5,070 bases of DNA from Pseudomonadota bacterium (GTDB lineage: Bacteria > Pseudomonadota > Gammaproteobacteria > Enterobacterales > Enterobacteriaceae), in assembly GCA_023425455.1 (NCBI GenBank), contig JAFACP010000264.1, forward strand, positions 1 through 5,070, given 5' to 3'. Within the stretch, counting starts at the first letter, position 1. Every line of letters starts with the position of its first letter. Of the stretch, positions 1 through 4,169 are shown piece by piece. The position numbers and the translations under genes are program-made. The notes below the pieces were generated by a model, which did not search any database, was not told the DNA's origin, and saw nothing but the letters and a program-made list of their open reading frames with translations.

Positions 1-110
1 CCAAAATAGGCACCGGTATTGGGTGCCAGCGTATTTAAAATGGCGCCAAGCACCAGCGGAACCAGCATCATCCCGCCGGGGATTCGTTCTATTGCGGCTT
101 TAATTTTCAT
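1..110 (-). CDS. kdgT: 2-keto-3-deoxygluconate permease KdgT, N-terminal fragment (cut by the window edge)
   Basis: This is the first 36 codons of an inner-membrane proton symporter that imports 2-keto-3-deoxygluconate, a pectin and hexuronate breakdown product feeding the KDG kinase/aldolase route. The visible peptide opens [20 protein letters not shown] and continues with a hydrophobic segment ([11 protein letters not shown]) and NTGAYFG. The [10 protein letters not shown] block and the Gly-Ala-Tyr-Phe-Gly end are characteristic of the KdgT N-terminus. The start at 108-110 is chosen because the family begins here and a GAGG ribosome-binding site (minus strand, 120-117) sits six bases upstream. 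The gene reads leftwards, divergently from proP, so the remaining roughly 290 residues lie outside. Upstream lie a KdgR-type operator and a CRP-like site, fitting repression relieved by KDG and catabolite activation. There is no sign of disruption in the visible part. Confidence 0.92.
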   Translation of the reverse strand, partial: MKIKAAIERIPGGMMLVPLVLGAILNTLAPNTGAYF

Positions 111-284
111 ACTGAACCTCATCTCTCATCCCGCGTGTCTGGCGGAAATCCGTAAAAAAGAGCCTAATAAATTCAATGGATTACCTGTTTTAAAAATCAG
201 ACAATCCGTTTTCCATGCAAGAAAAATCAAATAAATACGTGCCATTAACCTGCCGCTGGACGTACTCAAAACGGGGTGTTCGCG

Positions 285-290
285 ATTATG
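285..290 (-). promoter_or_regulatory. Possible kdgT -10 element (CATAAT)
   Basis: Read on the minus strand, CATAAT matches the sigma-70 -10 consensus at five of six positions. It lies just downstream of the KdgR and CRP sites with respect to kdgT, which would place the start of transcription near 278 and give a leader of about 168 nt. No good -35 is present at 16-18 bp; the nearest TTGA-like element (TTGAAT, 316-311) is 20 bp away. An activator-dependent promoter could tolerate that, but the assignment is weak. Confidence 0.3.
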
Positions 291-320
291 ATGCGATCTT
301 TGGAATTGCGATTCAATGAA

Positions 321-340
321 AATAAAACATTGTTTTAGTT
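321..340 (-). promoter_or_regulatory. KdgR-type operator for kdgT
   Basis: The sequence forms an imperfect palindrome, with half-sites AATAAAACAT and TGTTTTAGTT. This matches the A-rich/T-rich KdgR box known from pectinolysis and KDG regulons of enterobacteria. KdgR is an IclR-family repressor released by 2-keto-3-deoxygluconate, the substrate of the neighbouring permease. The pairing of this box with kdgT supports both calls. It sits about 210 bp upstream of the kdgT start codon, so the promoter must lie well upstream of the gene. Confidence 0.7.
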
Positions 341-352
341 ATATCGATCACA
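337..352 (-). promoter_or_regulatory. CRP-like site upstream of kdgT
   Basis: One perfect half-site (TCACA, 348-352) is paired across six bases with a degenerate AGTTA. By my count it agrees with the symmetric CRP consensus at 12 of 16 positions. It overlaps the right end of the KdgR operator by four bases, so CRP and KdgR binding could interfere with each other. It is centred about 66 bp upstream of the tentative kdgT start of transcription, close to but not exactly at a class I position. Confidence 0.45.
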
Positions 353-440
353 TATTTCTGTAAACGAAAATGGCGACGTTGAATTATTAGGTTCTATGTA
401 AAAGCGATGTAACGAATCAGGCTGTTTTTTTACCTGCAGA

Positions 441-467
441 GAAAATAAAAACGTGCGGGATAGCACG
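441..467 (-). terminator. Terminator-like hairpin facing kdgT, with no gene before it
   Basis: On the minus strand, CGTGC (467-463) pairs with GCACG (456-452) around a six-base loop, with one further possible G-U pair. It is followed directly by a T-rich run (TTTTTATTTT, 451-442). The 5-6 bp stem is short but GC-rich and the T tract is in the right place for intrinsic termination. No minus-strand gene is evident between here and the proP promoter. It may shield the kdgT control region from leftward transcripts, or end an unrecognised small RNA. Confidence 0.4.
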
Positions 468-546
468 CGGAGGTCACGGGGAGGGGAATCATCCGCAGGC
501 CGGGATTGACAAAAACAGAAGACATCTGACGTATTGGGGAAATATA

Positions 547-562
547 TGTGAAGTTGATCACA
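547..562 (+). promoter_or_regulatory. CRP site of proP promoter P1
   Basis: TGTGA and TCACA form a perfect symmetric CRP core with the correct six-base spacer (AGTTGA). In E. coli, CRP binds proP P1 centred at -34.5 and represses it until osmotic upshift. Here the centre (554.5) is 34-35 bp before the expected P1 start near 589, and the bases around it follow the E. coli promoter as I recall it. The second CRP site reported in E. coli near -121 has no recognisable counterpart around 467. Confidence 0.85.
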
Positions 563-576
563 AATATAAACGCTGG

Positions 577-589
577 TAGGGTAAAAAGG
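577..589 (+). promoter_or_regulatory. proP P1 -10 element and expected start of transcription
   Basis: TAGGGT (577-582) lies in the same position relative to the CRP core as in E. coli proP P1, which is sigma-70 dependent and osmotically induced. A start seven bases downstream would fall at about 589, giving a leader of about 167 nt. The -35 region is covered by the CRP site, which explains how CRP can block polymerase there. The start point is inferred from E. coli and has not been measured here. Confidence 0.65.
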
Positions 590-662
590 TCATTCACTGC
601 CCCGACAGGCGTCAACAGGTTCGGTTGTATAGACGAAAAAACGTCAATGTAAGTAAACCTGC

Positions 663-675
663 TACGCTTGAAGAG
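663..675 (+). promoter_or_regulatory. proP P2 sigma-S type -10 element
   Basis: The block GCTACGCTTG (661-670), with TACGCT at 663-668 as the -10, fits the extended -10 preferred by sigma-S (CTAYRCTT). It corresponds to the E. coli proP P2 promoter, which is driven by RpoS with Fis and CRP in late exponential and stationary phase. Transcription would begin near 675, about 80 bases before proP. No clear -35 is seen, as is usual for sigma-S promoters. I could not place the Fis sites reliably by eye. Confidence 0.65.
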
Positions 676-684
676 GAGATGCGC

Positions 685-753
685 ATGAAGCGCTCACCAG
701 GTCCACAGACCGCGTTTTCTGTGGTGCTGACAGGGCTCAGTCTACGAGGATAG
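685..753 (+). CDS. Putative 22-codon leader ORF upstream of proP
   Basis: An ATG at 685 opens a short frame encoding MKRSPGPQTAFSVVL followed by TGLSLRG, ending with TAG at 751-753, two bases before the proP start. A strong ribosome-binding site, GAGGAG (673-678), lies six bases before this ATG. An in-frame ATG at 679 abuts that site and is therefore less likely. The proP ribosome-binding site (GAGG, 746-749) lies within the last two sense codons, so translating this ORF would carry ribosomes onto the proP start. The peptide has a basic N-terminus and a short hydrophobic middle and resembles nothing I know. It could be a regulatory leader peptide or a chance frame; the good initiation signals and tight spacing favour the first. 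Confidence 0.4.
   Translation: MKRSPGPQTAFSVVLTGLSLRG
703..724 (+). promoter_or_regulatory. 7-bp hairpin in the proP leader
   Basis: CCACAGA (703-709) pairs perfectly with TCTGTGG (718-724) around an eight-base loop. It lies inside the putative leader ORF and 31 bases before the proP start, without a T tract, so it is not a terminator. It could influence ribosome access or RNA-chaperone binding. Translation of the leader ORF would melt it. Confidence 0.45.
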
Positions 754-755
754 CA

Positions 756-2258
756 ATGCTTAAAAGGAAAAAGGTAAAACCGATCACGCTTCGCGACGTC
801 ACGATTATTGATGATGCTAAATTGCGTAAAGCGATCACCGCCGCCTCGCTCGGTAATGCGATGGAATGGTTCGATTTTGGTGTTTATGGCTTTGTGGCCT
901 ATGCGTTAGGTAAGGTGTTCTTCCCCGGGGCCGACCCCAGTCTGCAGATGATTGCCGCGCTCGGGACCTTCTCTGTTCCTTTCCTGATCCGCCCGTTGGG
1001 TGGGCTTTTCTTCGGTATGCTCGGCGACAAATACGGTCGTCAGAAGATACTGGCGATCACCATTGTGATTATGTCAGTCAGTACGTTCTGTATTGGCCTG
1101 ATACCGTCTTACGCCTCGATTGGTATCTGGGCGCCGATTCTGCTGTTGATCTGTAAAATGGCGCAGGGCTTCTCGGTGGGCGGCGAATACACCGGGGCGT
1201 CTATTTTTGTCGCCGAGTACTCCCCGGACCGTAAGCGTGGCTTTATGGGAAGCTGGCTGGACTTTGGCTCCATCGCCGGGTTTGTGATGGGCGCGGGCGT
1301 GGTGGTACTGATTTCGGCGGTAGTGGGGGAAGAGAGCTTCCTCGACTGGGGCTGGCGTATCCCGTTCTTCCTGGCCCTGCCACTGGGGATCATTGGCCTC
1401 TACCTGCGTCATGCGCTGGAAGAGACGCCGGCGTTTCAGCAGCACGTTGATAACCTGGAGCAGGGCGATCGCGAAGGCCTGCAGGAAGGGCCGAAAGTCT
1501 CATTCCGCGAGATCGCCGCAAAACACTGGCGCAGCCTGCTGGTCTGCATTGGGATGGTTATCTCGACCAACGTGACCTACTACATGCTGTTGACCTATAT
1601 GCCGAGCTATCTGTCGCATAACCTGCACTACTCGGAAGATCACGGCGTGCTGATCATCATCGCCATCATGGTGGGGATGCTGTTTGTCCAGCCGATTATG
1701 GGGCTGTTGAGCGACCGTTTTGGCCGTCGTCCGTTTATTCTGTTCGGCAGCGTGGCGCTGTTTGTGCTGGCGATCCCGGCCTTCATACTGATTAACAGCA
1801 ATATGCTGGTGCTGATTTTCGCCGGTTTGCTGATGCTGGCGGTGATCCTTAACTGCTTTATCGGGGTGATGGCCTCCACGTTGCCCGCCATGTTCCCGAC
1901 GCATATCCGCTACAGCGCGCTGGCTGCGGCCTTTAATATCTCGGTGTTGATTGCCGGTCTGACGCCAACGCTTGCCGCTTCACTGGTGGAAAGCACGCAA
2001 AACCTGATGATGCCGGCCTACTACCTGATGGTTATCGCCGTGATTGGTCTGATCACCGGTATCACCATGAAGGAGACCGCCAATCGTCCGCTGAAGGGGG
2101 CGACGCCGGCGGCCTCGGATATCCAGGAGGCGAAAGAGATCCTGCGCGAGCACTACGATAACGTAGAGCAGAAGATTGAAGATATTGATGCGGAAATCGA
2201 GGAGCTGCAGAAAAAACGCTCCCGACTGGTGGATCAGCATCCGCGGATAACCGAGTAG
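756..2258 (+). CDS. proP: Osmosensing proline/glycine betaine:proton symporter ProP
   Basis: ProP is an inner-membrane major facilitator superfamily transporter that senses high osmolarity and imports proline, glycine betaine and related osmoprotectants with protons. The 500-residue length equals E. coli ProP and the sequence matches it throughout. Features seen are a basic cytoplasmic N-terminus, 12 hydrophobic segments, the MFS loop motif GDKYGRQK (90-97) with its second-half counterpart SDRFGRRP (319-326), and a long acidic/basic C-terminal tail. The tail forms a coiled coil (about 456-497) whose heptad core keeps K460, Y467, I474, I481, R488 and H495; R488 is the residue linked to the antiparallel, osmotically more sensitive form in E. 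coli. The ATG at 756 has GAGG at 746-749. The gene is monocistronic, driven by P1 and P2, and closed by the terminator at 2268-2294. Nothing is truncated. Confidence 0.98.
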   Translation: MLKRKKVKPITLRDVTIIDDAKLRKAITAASLGNAMEWFDFGVYGFVAYALGKVFFPGADPSLQMIAALGTFSVPFLIRPLGGLFFGMLGDKYGRQKILAITIVIMSVSTFCIGLIPSYASIGIWAPILLLICKMAQGFSVGGEYTGASIFVAEYSPDRKRGFMGSWLDFGSIAGFVMGAGVVVLISAVVGEESFLDWGWRIPFFLALPLGIIGLYLRHALEETPAFQQHVDNLEQGDREGLQEGPKVSFREIAAKHWRSLLVCIGMVISTNVTYYMLLTYMPSYLSHNLHYSEDHGVLIIIAIMVGMLFVQPIMGLLSDRFGRRPFILFGSVALFVLAIPAFILINSNMLVLIFAGLLMLAVILNCFIGVMASTLPAMFPTHIRYSALAAAFNISVLIAGLTPTLAASLVESTQNLMMPAYYLMVIAVIGLITGITMKETANRPLKGATPAASDIQEAKEILREHYDNVEQKIEDIDAEIEELQKKRSRLVDQHPRITE

Positions 2259-2267
2259 TTCCTGACG

Positions 2268-2294
2268 AAAAAACCGGCGCTTGCCGGTTTTTTT
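2268..2294. terminator. Bidirectional intrinsic terminator between proP and the NicO gene
   Basis: CCGGC (2274-2278) and GCCGG (2283-2287) pair around a GCTT loop. Six A residues lie on the left and seven T residues on the right, extending the stem and giving a U tract in both directions. It begins ten bases after the proP stop and ends one base before the stop of the convergent gene, so it serves both transcripts. Confidence 0.92.
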
Positions 2295-2295
2295 A

Positions 2296-3249
2296 TTAGC
2301 ATCCTGCGGCAATGTAGTCGCCGCTGGCGCTGATGGGGATCACCGTCAGAAACAGGATGGTCGCAAAGAGGATCAGCAGCACGCCCCCGATGATTTTAAT
2401 CAGCGGGAACAGCCAGCTCAGGGAGGTGCTGCCGCCAAACCAGGCGACCGTGCGCTGGCGGGCGAAACGTACCGCCAGCGACAGCGCCATGATCGACAGC
2501 GCCGTGCCTGTCGCCATGGTCATCACCGCCGCCATGCCCCAGCTGACAATACCCAGCGCATTCGAAAACATCAGGATCATGATGGCCCCGCTGCACGGGC
2601 GAGCGCCAATCGCCAGAATGACGCCGAGCCGCGTTTTCCAGTCTCCGCCGCTCACCGCCGCGCCGACGCCGTGATGGCCGCAGCCGCAGTGCGGATCGTG
2701 CTGATGCAGCGGGGTGAGAGCGTTGATGGTCATTTTTCGCGGGCGCAGATTTTTCAGCGCCTGGTAAATCATATATGCCCCAAACGCGCCGATCAGCACC
2801 GCGCTGATTTTCTCAACATACCAGCGGCTGGTGCTGATATCACCAGACGCCAGGTTGAGGCCGACCGCGAGAATAAACACGAACAGAATGGCGCTAACGC
2901 CCTGCATCAGGCTGCCAACAAACGGCACCACGCGTGCGGCAACCGGGCTTTCGTTGTTGGTGCTGAGATAGGTTGTGACAATAAATTTACCGTGGCCTGG
3001 CCCCACGGCGTGCAGTACGCCATAGAAGAACGCCCCGGTGAGTAGCCACACTCCGCCGCTGTATTGATGATTATTCAGCTGCAGCAGGTACATCACCAGA
3101 TAGCGGTGCAGGGTGATTTGCGTGGCAAGGCACCACTGGAGAAACGCATTCCAGTGGGCATGCAGACTAACGCCACCAAACAGAAGCGCCAGCGCGATCA
3201 GCCCTGCGCCAGGAAGACGCCAGTCACGGGTGAGAGATTGAGTGGTCAT
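2296..3249 (-). CDS. NicO/RcnA-superfamily nickel/cobalt efflux permease
   Basis: This 317-residue protein is a polytopic inner-membrane permease of the NicO family (COG2215), whose members export nickel and cobalt or, in some genomes, are proposed to supply metal. A signal-anchor-like segment (about 12-32) is followed by roughly six further hydrophobic stretches (about 66-82, 104-131, 149-165, 205-226, 236-262, 280-306). The family metal motif is present as H80 with PGHGK (84-88), and a second conserved block is GARPCSG (215-221). Between them a cytoplasmic or periplasmic loop carries a His/Cys cluster, HQHDPHCGCGHH (182-193), a likely metal-binding site. It is distinct from E. coli RcnA, which has a longer His-rich loop. 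The usual DUF1007 neighbour of this subfamily is absent on both sides. The ribosome-binding site is weak (AGG eight bases before ATG). Substrate is inferred from family only. Confidence 0.85.
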   Translation of the reverse strand: MTTQSLTRDWRLPGAGLIALALLFGGVSLHAHWNAFLQWCLATQITLHRYLVMYLLQLNNHQYSGGVWLLTGAFFYGVLHAVGPGHGKFIVTTYLSTNNESPVAARVVPFVGSLMQGVSAILFVFILAVGLNLASGDISTSRWYVEKISAVLIGAFGAYMIYQALKNLRPRKMTINALTPLHQHDPHCGCGHHGVGAAVSGGDWKTRLGVILAIGARPCSGAIMILMFSNALGIVSWGMAAVMTMATGTALSIMALSLAVRFARQRTVAWFGGSTSLSWLFPLIKIIGGVLLILFATILFLTVIPISASGDYIAAGC

Positions 3250-3281
3250 GTGGACGGCCTGCTGAGGAAAACGGTGCCGCT

Positions 3282-3287
3282 AGTATA
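3282..3287 (-). promoter_or_regulatory. Possible -10 element for the NicO gene (TATACT)
   Basis: In the 83-bp gap before the NicO gene, the minus strand carries TATACT, five of six matches to the -10 consensus, about 33 bases before the start codon. No recognisable -35 lies 16-18 bp upstream, and I see no RcnR-type G-tract operator. Transcription could also arrive from the genes to the right, since the gap shows no hairpin followed by a T run. Confidence 0.35.
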
Positions 3288-3332
3288 GCTGATTTTCTCT
3301 GCGCGCTTTCCTGCCGCCCGTCTTTACGCTCC

Positions 3333-4169
3333 TCAGCTGAGTTTCATGACCCGATGCTTTAAGTGCGCGCGCAGCAGCGTTTCCGTACTCTCTTCACCGG
3401 CCTGAAGATCCAGCCGCATGCAGTCAAAGGCCGATACGCTCTCCTCAAACGGCATTAACAACCCGTTGCTGCGCAGCAGCAGCTGGCCGATAGCCTCTGC
3501 TCTGCCCGGGTCCAGCGCCTGCCCGGTCTTAATGATGATGCCGCAGGGGATTGCGCCATCGCGCTGCAGGGCAATCACGGAATACAGCCAGGGACAGATT
3601 CGCGACTTCCAGTCCGGGATGGTGAACTGGTTGTAGTTAATACCTTTCCCCTTCTCCTGCGTAAAATCGACGGTATAGAGAGGAACAAAATCGTTCGCGC
3701 CTGAGCACATGGCGATAAACAGCGCATCCTGCGTATTCTGAATGGTTGTGACGAAGACATTCAGCATGAATTCCATTTGTGTCAGGGCAAGCTCCAGCGT
3801 GACCACGCTGCTGTCCTGCAGGAAAAACAGCAGGGTTACGTTATTTTCCCGCAGCTTCATCACCAGGTCCGTGACGCGAAGTGCGAGGATCGGATTATGT
3901 ACCTCATCGGGGGTGACGGACGGGACACTGGCGCTCATCGCCAGGGTCTCCTTTTGCACCTGCGCGGTGATGGTTTCCGGGCAGGCCTGGTGCAGCCGCT
4001 GTAGCGCCCGGTAGCCACCGCAGAGGGCAAACATCAGCTCTTGTACCCGGTCGGGAGGCAGATAAAGCAGCTGTTCCGCGGTTGAGGAGGTGGTGGCTTT
4101 CACTACAATCGCCAGCACCCCTTTTGGCGATTTAATGATTCCGGTATTTATTCCTGTCAGAAGCGTCAT
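3333..4169 (-). CDS. YjeJ family protein of unknown function, coupled to the ABC exporter
   Basis: This 278-residue protein appears soluble, with no signal peptide and no long membrane segment. It aligns from end to end, at low identity, with my memory of E. coli YjeJ (about 289 residues). Shared blocks are GINTGII near residues 6-12, PDEVHNP through LALRVTDL (87-102), QMEFML (131-136), DFVPLYTVD (160-168), PDWK (185-188) and a VKT-like IIIKTGQA (211-218). The molecular role of YjeJ is not known. The start is firm: its ATG overlaps the exporter stop by one base (TGATG), and AAGGA (4183-4179) lies nine bases upstream. Translational coupling to a CvaB-like exporter suggests a job in peptide export, maturation or self-protection, but that is inference from position alone. 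I leave the symbol blank because the similarity is distant and it may be a paralogue. Confidence 0.8.
   Translation of the reverse strand: MTLLTGINTGIIKSPKGVLAIVVKATTSSTAEQLLYLPPDRVQELMFALCGGYRALQRLHQACPETITAQVQKETLAMSASVPSVTPDEVHNPILALRVTDLVMKLRENNVTLLFFLQDSSVVTLELALTQMEFMLNVFVTTIQNTQDALFIAMCSGANDFVPLYTVDFTQEKGKGINYNQFTIPDWKSRICPWLYSVIALQRDGAIPCGIIIKTGQALDPGRAEAIGQLLLRSNGLLMPFEESVSAFDCMRLDLQAGEESTETLLRAHLKHRVMKLS

Larger units (their letters stand above)
111..755. other. Divergent kdgT-proP intergenic regulatory region
   Basis: This 645-bp stretch holds no convincing full-size gene. It contains the kdgT leader (about 111-280), a kdgT operator/promoter cluster (about 285-352), an AT-rich spacer in which I recognise nothing (353-440), a minus-strand terminator-like hairpin (441-467), a spacer (468-546), and the proP control region with P1, P2 and a leader ORF (547-755). 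The plus-strand text from the CRP site through the P1 -10, and again around the P2 -10, closely follows the E. coli proP promoter as I recall it. The kdgT-side sequence and the leader ORF region do not. Confidence 0.8.

Noticed and set aside
19..234. Plus-strand 71-codon frame at the left edge
   Set aside because: It is the antisense of kdgT plus intergenic sequence, with no recognisable protein.
430..615. Minus-strand 61-codon frame across the proP P1 region
   Set aside because: It starts at a TTG with no good ribosome-binding site, runs through the conserved CRP/P1 sequence and contains the hairpin terminator. The conservation is explained by the promoter.
1500..1904. Minus-strand frame of 134 codons inside proP, and similar ones at 1074-1445 and 1980-2312
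   Set aside because: All lie opposite the intact proP reading frame and have His/Gln/Arg-rich shadow composition.
2281..3045. Long plus-strand open frame of 254 codons
   Set aside because: It lies opposite the NicO gene, its peptide is rich in Gln, Arg, His and Ala with no domain, and it begins inside the proP terminator. It is a GC-driven shadow.
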